Shown here: positions 15,619-24,014 of the stretch, piece by piece
Layout: each line of letters starts with the position of its first letter
How positions within the stretch are numbered: position 1 is the stretch's first letter
NCBI GenBank assembly: GCA_018001635.1
Contig: JAGNHS010000032.1
Span: 1 to 36,169 of the forward strand
Reading direction: 5' to 3'
Length of the DNA stretch: 36,169 nt
DNA from: Pseudomonadota bacterium
GTDB taxonomy: Bacteria; Bdellovibrionota; UBA2428
Position numbers and translations under genes: made by a program
Notes under the pieces: generated by a model
Told to the model about the DNA's origin: nothing
The model's database searches: none
The model's input: only the letters and a program-made list of their open reading frames with translations

Positions 15619-17181
15619 ATGAAATATTTAAGAATCCTTAAAAAAAGTTTTCTTATCGCATTCATTTTTTGCTTATGCCAAACTTTGCGCTCTGCCCCAC
15701 CCGCTCCTTGGAATAATTATTATCAATTAGATTCCACTCGAAATAATAGAGTCGATCAAAATCATAAAAAAATTGTAGTTCCCGAAGAAGATAAAAACCT
15801 CACCCTTTTAGTCCTTAAGGGAAATAAACAACTCGAAGAAGTTGTAGGCCAAACAGAAGACAAAGACCAAGATACTTTTAATCACCTTATTGGCAAAGGA
15901 AATTGGCCAATCTTGGAAAGAGATCTCCTTAATTTTTTAAAATTTGATTACTACTTTATTTCTAACACTCAAATTTTAAAAGTCCTCAAGGCTTCTCGAA
16001 TCACCTCACATAACACTTGGATGGTCTGGGACGAAAAACATCCAGAAGAGGGAATTATTTTTATAAAATTTTTAGACCCTGGAAGCGAAGAAGGTTTAGC
16101 TGATCTTGCCGAAACTAAAGTTAGACTCTCTATTCAAATGAACAATTTTGTTCATAAAATCATGAGTGCTGAAAAAGCTGAAAACGAAAATATTTTTTCA
16201 ACATATCTTCCAGAATTTAGAGGAGGATTAATAAAGTTAAAACATCCTTTAATTGTCTATAAAAAATCACGTCGACAATACAAAAAATCCACCCACTTTG
16301 GATTTATAGTACGCTCTGGCAACCCACTTTTTCGACCTCTCAAAGAGAACGAAGTGCTACTGCCCTTACATGCAGAGCTTGATCCAGATTTACCCTTCGC
16401 AGGAGTAGGTACACAAGGTTTTCCTCTTGAATGGATAATAAATCATTATCAAGTTCCTATGGCCGTCGCTAAAAGCCAGGAGCATTTTTCCAGAGGATTG
16501 CACGGGCAAGATCATGCACAAAACAATCTCTTCATTGGAAACACAAAAACTCATGAAATCACTGGAATGGTCCATCGAGATTTTTTCGATATAAGCTACG
16601 ACCCTTTAATTAGATTTCTTTTAAATAAACCCACATTCCTTAAAGATCACCCCGAAGGCTTATCTCTCCTTAACTCCTTTCACGTCAATGGAGATGGCAT
16701 GGACGGAAGTTTTGCTTCAATATACATGAATTTCAGTCACGAAATTTTCACCCCTAATCTTCCGCAACTAAAGGGACACTCTGATGAGCTTTCGGATTCT
16801 TGGATGCGTCACTACCTATCAAAATCCCTGACCCAAACAGGAATTAAAGAATTAGAAATTTACCCACCCGACTTAGACACCGACATAAAACGACATCTCA
16901 TCCTAAAAAATGAAAAACATTTTAAAAGAATTTCACAAAAAATTGGACTTAAGATTTTACGCAATCACAATTATTTAAGAAGTGCACAATTCTTCACTCA
17001 CGAGGGAGAGGTTATCAAAGAATTACAAAAAAACATGGAATTTTACTGGGACTCGCGTGGAATTGTCATATGTCGAAAAGGTGAAAGCACTATCATTGGT
17101 TATATTTTTGATCTCAGCGACGAAGAAATAACTCTTGCTAAAAACTCTAGCCAAAGATGTGAAAAAAACTTAGTTCCTTAA
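15619..17181 (+). CDS. Exported protein with kinase- or IucA/IucC-like core motif
   Basis: About 520 residues from the ATG at 15619 (GGAAAA just upstream; a second ATG at 15607 adds four residues). A signal peptide is clear: basic start, hydrophobic FLIAFIFCLCQ, cut near LRSA-PP. Numbering from 15607, TSHNTWMVW with a following IIFIKF (Lys154), then GLHGQDHAQNNLFIG (297-311) and MVHRDFFDIS (321-330) recall the ATP-site Lys, HxQN loop and RD motif of IucA/IucC siderophore synthetases and distant kinase-fold proteins. This is pattern resemblance only. ATP is not expected in the periplasm, so an exported member would be unusual. It is convergent with the gene ending at 17195. No function can be assigned with confidence. 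Confidence 0.75.
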   Translation: MKYLRILKKSFLIAFIFCLCQTLRSAPPAPWNNYYQLDSTRNNRVDQNHKKIVVPEEDKNLTLLVLKGNKQLEEVVGQTEDKDQDTFNHLIGKGNWPILERDLLNFLKFDYYFISNTQILKVLKASRITSHNTWMVWDEKHPEEGIIFIKFLDPGSEEGLADLAETKVRLSIQMNNFVHKIMSAEKAENENIFSTYLPEFRGGLIKLKHPLIVYKKSRRQYKKSTHFGFIVRSGNPLFRPLKENEVLLPLHAELDPDLPFAGVGTQGFPLEWIINHYQVPMAVAKSQEHFSRGLHGQDHAQNNLFIGNTKTHEITGMVHRDFFDISYDPLIRFLLNKPTFLKDHPEGLSLLNSFHVNGDGMDGSFASIYMNFSHEIFTPNLPQLKGHSDELSDSWMRHYLSKSLTQTGIKELEIYPPDLDTDIKRHLILKNEKHFKRISQKIGLKILRNHNYLRSAQFFTHEGEVIKELQKNMEFYWDSRGIVICRKGESTIIGYIFDLSDEEITLAKNSSQRCEKNLVP

Positions 17182-17194
17182 GATTTTATTTCAC

Positions 17195-18139
17195 TTATCT
17201 ATTTATGGGTTGAGGGGGTTCTAGACTCTCAGCCGTTCCCACCTGGGAAGAAGTAGCTGAAGAACCTTGAGGCTGAGAACTAGACTCTAATTGCTCAGAA
17301 GGATGACGTCCATCAGTATAAATTGGATTATATGTATTATTGGTCCCACTAGAACTCGTTGTTCTTCCAGATGTTGTGCCCGTATTTGTAGTGGGAGTGC
17401 TAAAACCTATATTTCCATTAGAAGCTGAGCTATTGGCTGGCTCTAAAGTGTAGGGATTTCCACGACTAGAACTAGACGCTTGACTAGCTACACTTGAAGC
17501 CACACCCTGAGCTGCCACTGTCGAAGCTGTAGAAGCTGTCGATGCAGTTGAGGGTTCAAGTGTATAGGGACTTTCAACCCCAGAAGAAACTCCGGAACTT
17601 GAAGACACGCCGCCACTACCCTCGGCTGTTTTTACAGAGGCATTTTCGGTTGCCGTATTTAAAGCGCTTCCCTGATTAATAGCATCGGACTTTGTTTGAG
17701 CGGCCAGATTCATATATTCACTGAAAACTTTCTCTACAACTGCAAAATCTGATACCTTCACTGCATTATTCGCATTAGATTGTAATGCAATAGAAGGTCT
17801 TAAATCACCCTCGTACTCACCTTTAACTATCTTAATATCTGAATTCACTTTTTCAATTACAGCAGCGCTTTCACTCGATGCAGAACTCGAACCCACTCCC
17901 GACAAAGCCGCATTTCCCGTAGCAGAACCCTCAAGAGCAGTCGCAGTGCCAGGCACAACTCTCTTTGGAATTTGAGTGAGTCTAGAACTCGCTTCATAGA
18001 CTGATTCTAAAAAATTTTTACAGGCTTTTGTCACGCAAGGACTGTTCTCTTGTGCTTTTAAATTATAAGAAAATGTGAGCATCAAAATTATGATGAACTG
18101 ATAATTCAAAATAAAAATTATATTCTTAGCCTTAATCAT
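17195..18139 (-). CDS. Exported Ser/Thr/Ala-rich low-complexity protein
   Basis: 314 residues with an N-terminal hydrophobic signal (about 7-28, ending NLKA-QE). Residues 30-50 have a small Cys-containing segment (CVTKAC). The rest is dominated by Ser, Thr, Ala, Gly and Asn, with a run of STA triplets and two copies of PYTLEP about 45 residues apart, plus SLEPP near the end. Such composition suits an extended linker or surface stalk, perhaps a substrate for glycosylation. No catalytic domain is visible. The ribosome site is weak. The gene is 64 nt downstream of the Ig-like lipoprotein gene on the same strand and may share its transcript. Confidence 0.68.
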   Translation of the reverse strand: MIKAKNIIFILNYQFIIILMLTFSYNLKAQENSPCVTKACKNFLESVYEASSRLTQIPKRVVPGTATALEGSATGNAALSGVGSSSASSESAAVIEKVNSDIKIVKGEYEGDLRPSIALQSNANNAVKVSDFAVVEKVFSEYMNLAAQTKSDAINQGSALNTATENASVKTAEGSGGVSSSSGVSSGVESPYTLEPSTASTASTASTVAAQGVASSVASQASSSSRGNPYTLEPANSSASNGNIGFSTPTTNTGTTSGRTTSSSGTNNTYNPIYTDGRHPSEQLESSSQPQGSSATSSQVGTAESLEPPQPINR

Positions 18140-18203
18140 AGCTTTATTTTAAACGAAAAATCTAAGTGGCATGTTAATATTTGAATAAATTATTATTAAA
18201 TTT

Positions 18204-19661
18204 CTATTTCAATAAATAGCGAAACAAAACATCGCTCCACTGGCCATTCTCATTCTGAGCTCTCACCTCAAAGGAAGCAGGGAGACGAGTGCTTTTAGGA
18301 ATCAAATGGTGATCTTCGGCTTGGCAAGCTTCCCAATCCATAGCGGAATTAGTACGGCACTCAAATTTGACTGGAGCCTTTTTAATGTCGCAATAAAAAT
18401 TAACTCTCAAATATTTCTGATCTTCTTCTATATTCTCATAGCCAAAGCAAGTATCGGCCTTAGAGGAAGCCAATTGAAAACTTCTTGTATAATTCTCCGA
18501 ATAATTATTAGCGTAATCTTTGGCTCTCAATGAGAGTTTATAATCCCCACTCCATCGCATCCCACTTGTGGCAAAAAAGAAATTTCCATTACAAGGGGTC
18601 CAATCCTGTATTAAACGACCCGATTCATGCTCTATTTTACATTCCTGAGATTGCACTCCACTGCCCTCATCAGAGCTTTCAATTCGAGCTACAAAATAAT
18701 TTTCCGAGGCAAAAAAATCAGAAACAAAAACTTTTGGGGCCACGCTATCAATTCCAAACTGAAATGGAAAAGAAGCCGAAAAATGACTCTGATTATATCG
18801 CACACGAAGTTTGAGTTTATGAGGACCTTCCTCAAGTTTTTCAAAACGTAAATGTCGTGCACTTGGAGTTTTCGCCCAAGTTTTTCCGTCTTCCTCATAC
18901 TCCACACCTTCAAAAGAAGAATTCCCACTCAAACAGGTGAAAGATAATGTGAGTGATTGCTTAGACACCCAGTAACGGCCCAAGCGATCCCATTGGCAAT
19001 AGGTTTCTTGGCTAGCAATATTTCTCAAAGTTTTGGGGACCTCTATAGAAGTGCTAGGACTGTAATTACCAGCTCTATCAGAAACTCGAATTTCCCATTT
19101 CTCAACACCAATATATTGCGAAAAATCCCCCTGACCTTCCCCTTGGCACGTTTTCCATTCAGTCACAGGCCAATAGCGACACTCCCAGGCTTTAATTCCT
19201 GATGATCCGCTATCAATAGCCTTAGCTGAGTAATTAAAAATTTCACTGCCTTCTATAAAACTATAATCAAAATCTAAAAGTGTCGGGGCAATGGTGTCGA
19301 TCTTCCAAAAGAACAAAGGTGATTCAATCCAGCTTCCATCAGAGACCTTGGCTTTGACCTCGAAAAAGTAACTTCCGCTACGCAGAGAATCAAAAGAGTA
19401 TTCTCCTTTAGCTGGGCAAGGCTTCCATTCGCCCCTAAAAGAAGCCTCTCTGCATAAGCTTTCTTCTATACTTAATGACTTCGGCACTTTGCATTCGTAG
19501 GCAATTTTACGATGATCTTTATTCCACCAAAGCTGCTGATTACCCGTATCTAAAATACAAGTTTTTCGAGACCAATCTGCTTGAGTTTCTGATTTCTGAA
19601 TGGATAGCTTACAAGCCGAAAAAGCCCCAACAAACAGAGCTCCAAAAAACAAAAATCGCAT
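18204..19661 (-). CDS. Putative lipoprotein with Ig-like DxxAP repeats
   Basis: 485 residues. The signal ends in GAFSAC (Cys17), a good lipobox. The mature protein is built of beta-rich repeats: each unit has a Cys-containing strand, an EWKPCP/DWTPC-type turn and a domain border IDTIAP (122-126) or IDSVAP (305-309), the DxxAP signature common in bacterial Ig-like repeats of surface proteins. About four repeats are visible, with paired Cys (YECKVP with LCREAS, WECRYW with KTCQGEG, CKIEH with TPCNG, FECRTN with EACQAE) suggesting disulfides. An adhesion or envelope structural role is inferred. It is divergent from prpB across about 110 nt. Confidence 0.75.
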   Translation of the reverse strand: MRFLFFGALFVGAFSACKLSIQKSETQADWSRKTCILDTGNQQLWWNKDHRKIAYECKVPKSLSIEESLCREASFRGEWKPCPAKGEYSFDSLRSGSYFFEVKAKVSDGSWIESPLFFWKIDTIAPTLLDFDYSFIEGSEIFNYSAKAIDSGSSGIKAWECRYWPVTEWKTCQGEGQGDFSQYIGVEKWEIRVSDRAGNYSPSTSIEVPKTLRNIASQETYCQWDRLGRYWVSKQSLTLSFTCLSGNSSFEGVEYEEDGKTWAKTPSARHLRFEKLEEGPHKLKLRVRYNQSHFSASFPFQFGIDSVAPKVFVSDFFASENYFVARIESSDEGSGVQSQECKIEHESGRLIQDWTPCNGNFFFATSGMRWSGDYKLSLRAKDYANNYSENYTRSFQLASSKADTCFGYENIEEDQKYLRVNFYCDIKKAPVKFECRTNSAMDWEACQAEDHHLIPKSTRLPASFEVRAQNENGQWSDVLFRYLLK

Positions 19662-19773
19662 AAGCTTAGATCGTCATTTTTGGGAAAATTCTAGAGTGAT
19701 TTTTTTTATGCATCCCATCATTGAACGACAGAAATTTGATGGCTTATCAGAAGAATGCTATTTTCCTTCGCAT

Positions 19774-20685
19774 ATGAGCGTTCTTGTCACCACTAGTGAC
19801 CCCCGTGAAGTTAGAAAAGCATTCCGAACTCAATTAAAAAGCGGAAAACTTCTGCAATTTCCAGGGGCCTTCTCACCCTTCATTGCCCGTATGGTCCAAG
19901 ACCAGGGATTCGATGGCGTCTATATTTCTGGGGCTGGCATTGCCAATGATCTAGGCTACCCAGACGTGGGTTTAACCACTCTTAGCGAAGTTCGAAACCG
20001 AGGCGAAGCCATTCGGAAAGCCTGCGCCCTCCCCACTCTCATCGACATCGATACTGGATTTGGCGAAGCCATGAGCGTGGCACGCACAGTTCGTGAACTC
20101 GAAGACGCCGGTCTCTCAGCTTGCCATCTTGAAGATCAGGTCAACCCCAAACGCTGCGGTCATCTCGACAATAAATCCTTAGTGACAACCCAAGACATGG
20201 TCCAAAAAATTAGAGCGGCTTTTTCAGCCAAGACCGATCCCAATTTTTTAATCTGCGCTCGAACCGATGCACGAGCCTCCGAAGGCCTCGAGCAAGCCAT
20301 TGCTCGTGCCAAAGCTTATGTAGACGCCGGCGCCGAAATGATTTTTCCCGAGGCTCTACAAAACGAAAAAGAATTTGAAATATTTAGAAAAGAAATCAAA
20401 GTTCCTTTGCTTTCCAACATGACTGAATTTGGAAAAAGTGAACTGCTCACTAAAAATCAACTAGAAAGCCTGGGTTATAATTTAGTGATTTACCCCATGA
20501 CGTCCTTTCGCTTAGCCATGAAAGCCATTGAAGATGGCCTCAAGGTCATAAAAGAAAAAGGCGATCAAAAATCCTTATTGGGAAATATGCAAACACGATC
20601 ACGCCTTTACGAAATTCTGCGCTACGACGAATACAATTCGTTTGACCAAAATATTTTTAACTTCAAATTAGGGAGAGACCAATAA
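19774..20685 (+). CDS. prpB: 2-methylisocitrate lyase PrpB
   Basis: Splits 2-methylisocitrate into pyruvate and succinate, the last step of the methylcitrate cycle. Conserved features: VYISGAGIA, DIDTGFGEA with metal-binding Asp, HLEDQVNPKRCGH carrying the catalytic Cys, ICARTDA and MIFPEAL. I chose the ATG at 19774 because the first conserved block then lies at the family's usual distance and a divergent promoter has room; the frame is open to an ATG at 19708 (22 more residues) with a weak GAGTGA upstream. The stop overlaps the prpC start (TAATG). Confidence 0.94.
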   Translation: MSVLVTTSDPREVRKAFRTQLKSGKLLQFPGAFSPFIARMVQDQGFDGVYISGAGIANDLGYPDVGLTTLSEVRNRGEAIRKACALPTLIDIDTGFGEAMSVARTVRELEDAGLSACHLEDQVNPKRCGHLDNKSLVTTQDMVQKIRAAFSAKTDPNFLICARTDARASEGLEQAIARAKAYVDAGAEMIFPEALQNEKEFEIFRKEIKVPLLSNMTEFGKSELLTKNQLESLGYNLVIYPMTSFRLAMKAIEDGLKVIKEKGDQKSLLGNMQTRSRLYEILRYDEYNSFDQNIFNFKLGRDQ

Positions 20686-21812
20686 TGAGCACTGTAGAAA
20701 TTAAAAAAGGCCTTGAAGGCGTTGTTGTCGACGACACTAGCGTTTCCAAAGTTATGCCCGACATCAATTCTCTGGTTTACAGAGGATACCCTGTTCAAGA
20801 TCTCGCCGATCAATGCAGCTTTGAAGAAGTCGCTTATCTTTTATGGCACGACGATCTTCCCAACTCCAAGCAACTTGAAGATTTCAAAAAACTTGAAAGA
20901 AATTATCGCGAAATATCGAGTGACTTGTACAAAGTCATTTCATTGTTCCCTAAGAACGCGCACCCCATGGATACCATTAGAACTGGAGTGAGCTATCTCG
21001 GGCTTGAAGACGAAAGAGTTTGGGATAATTCGCCCTCCACTAATTACGACAAGTCCGTTCAACTGCTAGCTAAAGTTCCCACCATTATTGCCGCTGCGTT
21101 CAGACACAGACAAGGCAAGGCTCCCATCAAGCCCGACACTAAACTTTCGATTGCAGAAAATTTCTTCAACATGTGCTTCGGTGAAATTCCACATCCAGAA
21201 GTGGTCAAAGCCTTCGACGCCTCTTTAACTCTCTACGCAGAGCACAGTTTCAATGCCTCCACTTTCACAGCTCGCGTCGTGACTTCAACAACATCGGATC
21301 TCTATAGCGCCGTAGTCGCAGCTATCGGTGCACTCAAAGGCCCTCTTCACGGAGGAGCCAACGAACAAGTCATGTACATACTTCAAGAAATCGGAGAGCC
21401 CGCAAACGCCAAGGCTTGGTTAGAAAAGGCACTTAAAGAAAAAAGAAAAATCATGGGCTTTGGTCACCGTGTTTACAAACGCGGAGACTCTCGTGCACCT
21501 ACGATGAATAAATACGGACTTCGTGTGGCCGATATTAAAGGTAACAAAAAATGGCATGAAATTTCTGCGATTCTTGAAAAAGAAATGATTGCGCAAAAAA
21601 ACATTCACCCCAATCTCGATTTCCCTGCAGGACCTGCGTATTTCTTAATGGGTTTTGATATCGACATCTTCACACCCATTTTTGTGATGAGTCGTATTTC
21701 AGGCTGGACAGCGCACATCATCGAGCAAACGGCTGCCAATAGACTCATTCGCCCTCTGAGTAATTACACCGGTCACTCCGAGCGTAAACTTAAACCTTTA
21801 TCGGCTAGATAG
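20685..21812 (+). CDS. prpC: 2-methylcitrate synthase PrpC
   Basis: Condenses propionyl-CoA with oxaloacetate. It is a short citrate-synthase-type enzyme of 375 residues, the size of methylcitrate synthases and type II citrate synthases. Visible residues: His187 in EHSFNASTF, His222 in GPLHGGANE, His261 in MGFGHRVYK and Asp312 in LDFPAGPAY. GGGAGAG gives a good ribosome site within the end of prpB. Adjacent prpB and mmsA support the methylcitrate role over a housekeeping citrate synthase. prpD or acnD is not in the window. Confidence 0.93.
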   Translation: MSTVEIKKGLEGVVVDDTSVSKVMPDINSLVYRGYPVQDLADQCSFEEVAYLLWHDDLPNSKQLEDFKKLERNYREISSDLYKVISLFPKNAHPMDTIRTGVSYLGLEDERVWDNSPSTNYDKSVQLLAKVPTIIAAAFRHRQGKAPIKPDTKLSIAENFFNMCFGEIPHPEVVKAFDASLTLYAEHSFNASTFTARVVTSTTSDLYSAVVAAIGALKGPLHGGANEQVMYILQEIGEPANAKAWLEKALKEKRKIMGFGHRVYKRGDSRAPTMNKYGLRVADIKGNKKWHEISAILEKEMIAQKNIHPNLDFPAGPAYFLMGFDIDIFTPIFVMSRISGWTAHIIEQTAANRLIRPLSNYTGHSERKLKPLSAR

Positions 21813-21815
21813 ACT

Positions 21816-22514
21816 ATGACACTCATACCAACAGCTGAGGCCCCCAAAGCCAAAATGTTGGTGCATGTTTGTTGCGGTCCCGATGTGGCTGGTGTGATTC
21901 AGCAACTCAAAAATGACTATGAATTGCTTTGTTTTTGGTACGATCCCAACATTCAACCCAAAGAAGAACACGACCGTCGTCTCGATGCTTTTATAAAAGT
22001 GGCCGATACTGAGAAAGTTCCTTATTTAATAGGCGAATATGACGTTGATAATTTTCTAGAAAAAATTCAAGGCTTAGAGGCCACCCCCGAACAAGGTGCT
22101 AAGTGCTCACTTTGCTACGACATGCGACTCGAGAGGGCCGCCCTTGAAGCCAAAAAACAAAACTGCGATTTATACACAAGTTCACTCGCCATCTCTCCTC
22201 ACAAAGTCCAAGAAAAGCTTGTGAACTTTGGAAAACTTTTTGAGAAACGTTACGGAGTTAAATACTTCGCTCGCAATTTCATGAAACAAGAAGGTTTTAA
22301 AAATTCCGTTCAATATTCAAAAGACTACAATATCTACAGACAAGATTATTGCGGTTGTTGGTTTTCACTCCATGAGGGTGGAAAAAAGGCCAAAGCCCTA
22401 GCAAAAACTTGGGGTTTAGAAAAATCTCAACTCGATACAAAAAATTATCAACTACCAGATATTAACGTCAGCATGCAGACAAACGAATCTGCGACAGAGG
22501 AAATTAAAACATGA
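21816..22514 (+). CDS. queH: Epoxyqueuosine reductase QueH
   Basis: Reduces epoxyqueuosine to queuosine in tRNA, the last step of queuosine synthesis; QueH is the non-cobalamin alternative to QueG. The metal-site Cys residues are present: vicinal Cys19-Cys20 (HVCCGPD), CSLC (97-100) with YDMRLE, and YRQDYCGC (Cys179, Cys181). Length 232 is normal. The start follows the prpC stop by 3 nt with no separate ribosome site (an ATG at 21855 is closer to the core), and the stop overlaps mmsA by 4 nt. A tRNA modification gene locked inside a catabolic operon is the odd feature here. Confidence 0.93.
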   Translation: MTLIPTAEAPKAKMLVHVCCGPDVAGVIQQLKNDYELLCFWYDPNIQPKEEHDRRLDAFIKVADTEKVPYLIGEYDVDNFLEKIQGLEATPEQGAKCSLCYDMRLERAALEAKKQNCDLYTSSLAISPHKVQEKLVNFGKLFEKRYGVKYFARNFMKQEGFKNSVQYSKDYNIYRQDYCGCWFSLHEGGKKAKALAKTWGLEKSQLDTKNYQLPDINVSMQTNESATEEIKT

Positions 22515-24007
22515 CTAAGCAAGTGCCCTTATTTATCAACGGTGAATTTGTTCAAAGCACATCTAAAGACAAATTGCCTATCACCAATCCTGCCACTGGG
22601 GAATTGCTCGCTGAAGTTCCCATGGCGACTCAAAATGAAATGCTAGCTGCCGTTGATGCCGCCAAAACAGCATTTAAAACTTGGTCCGAAGTGGCCACTC
22701 CAGAGCGTGCGCGATTGATGCTCAAATACCAAGAACTCCTCAAGAAAAATCAAAGAGAAATTGCTGAACTTCTTTGCAAAGAAAATGGAAAAACTTTGGC
22801 CGATGGTGAGGGAGATGTTTGGCGCGGTATTGAAGTTGTAGAACACGCAGCCAACGTAGCGAGCCTCATCATGGGCGAAACCGTAGAAAACGTCGCACGC
22901 AATATTGATACTTATAGTTACCAACAACCCCTTGGAGTTTGCGGCGGAATCACGCCCTTTAACTTTCCTGCCATGATTCCACTCTGGATGTTTCCAGTGG
23001 CCATTGCTTGCGGAAACACTTTTATTCTTAAACCTAGCGAGCAAGATCCTCTCACTCCCATGCGCTTGGCTGAACTTTTTGTAGAAGCCGGAGCTCCTAA
23101 AGGAGTTCTCAACATCATTCACGGTGGAAAAGATGCCGTGAATTTTGTGCTCGACAACCCCGATATTAAATCCGTTTCATTCGTAGGCTCAGTTCCGGTT
23201 GCCCAACACGTCTACAAACGTGGTTGCGAAAATCTCAAGCGCGTCCAAGCTTTTGCTGGCGCAAAAAACCATATGATAGTTATGCCGGATGCCGCAAAAG
23301 ACCAAGTCATTAGCAACCTCGCCGGTGCTTCTTGTGGAGCTGCCGGTCAACGTTGCATGGCTATCAGTGTGGCCGTAATGGTAGGCGAGTCTCAAGAGTG
23401 GATTCCTGAGATTAAAAATTCACTGGCTCAATTAAAAGTGGGAGCTTGGAACGATCCCGAGGCGGCCCTAGGCCCTGTGGTCTCTAAGACTGCCAAAGAC
23501 AGAATTGAAAAACTTATTGAAGCGGGTGTTAAAGAAGGAGCTAAAATTCTTCTCGATGGAAGAAACTGCAAAGTGGCTTCTCACCCAAATGGTCACTTCA
23601 TTGGGCCCACTATGTTTGACAATGTCACCGATGAAATGAGTATTTATCAGCAAGAAATATTCGGTCCAGTGCTTTTAATCATTCGTAAAAACACTTTGGA
23701 AGAAGCCATTGAATTCATCAATAAGAATCCCTACGGTAACGGCACATCTATTTTTACTCGCTCAGGCTTTGCCGCTCGACGATTCCAACATGCTATCGAT
23801 GTAGGCCAAGTTGGGATCAACATTCCTATTCCTGTTCCACTCCCATTTTTCTCATTTACTGGATGGAAGGGAAGTTTTTACGGAGATCAACATGCCTATG
23901 GAAAGCAAGCTGTGAAGTTTTTTACAAAAACTAAAACCATCACAGCTCGCTGGTTCGATGATAGCGACGTGGCGACTGGCCCCAACATGACCATTCGGCT
24001 CAAATAG
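22511..24007 (+). CDS. mmsA: Methylmalonate-semialdehyde dehydrogenase (CoA-acylating) MmsA
   Basis: Converts methylmalonate semialdehyde, NAD and CoA to propionyl-CoA, the final step of the valine route (and malonate semialdehyde to acetyl-CoA). It has the aldehyde dehydrogenase fold with Asn153 (PFNFPAM), [10 protein letters not shown] and catalytic Cys282 in [35 protein letters not shown] and the KTKTIT-RW end are specific to MmsA. 498 residues is standard. GAGGA lies upstream inside queH. Its product feeds PrpC, encoded two genes upstream. Confidence 0.96.
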   Translation: MTKQVPLFINGEFVQSTSKDKLPITNPATGELLAEVPMATQNEMLAAVDAAKTAFKTWSEVATPERARLMLKYQELLKKNQREIAELLCKENGKTLADGEGDVWRGIEVVEHAANVASLIMGETVENVARNIDTYSYQQPLGVCGGITPFNFPAMIPLWMFPVAIACGNTFILKPSEQDPLTPMRLAELFVEAGAPKGVLNIIHGGKDAVNFVLDNPDIKSVSFVGSVPVAQHVYKRGCENLKRVQAFAGAKNHMIVMPDAAKDQVISNLAGASCGAAGQRCMAISVAVMVGESQEWIPEIKNSLAQLKVGAWNDPEAALGPVVSKTAKDRIEKLIEAGVKEGAKILLDGRNCKVASHPNGHFIGPTMFDNVTDEMSIYQQEIFGPVLLIIRKNTLEEAIEFINKNPYGNGTSIFTRSGFAARRFQHAIDVGQVGINIPIPVPLPFFSFTGWKGSFYGDQHAYGKQAVKFFTKTKTITARWFDDSDVATGPNMTIRLK

Positions 24008-24014
24008 AAGAAGC

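Noticed and set aside
15450..15665. Minus-strand frame of 71 codons before the kinase-like gene
   Set aside because: It overlaps the signal-peptide coding region of the plus gene and has no ribosome site or recognisable content.
19600..19773. Longer N-terminus for prpB (from 19600 or 19708)
   Set aside because: It would extend well beyond the family N-terminus and the 19600 start lies inside the divergent lipoprotein gene; 19708 remains a possible alternative.
22643..23122. Minus-strand frame of 159 codons inside mmsA
   Set aside because: It is the antisense shadow of a highly conserved enzyme.
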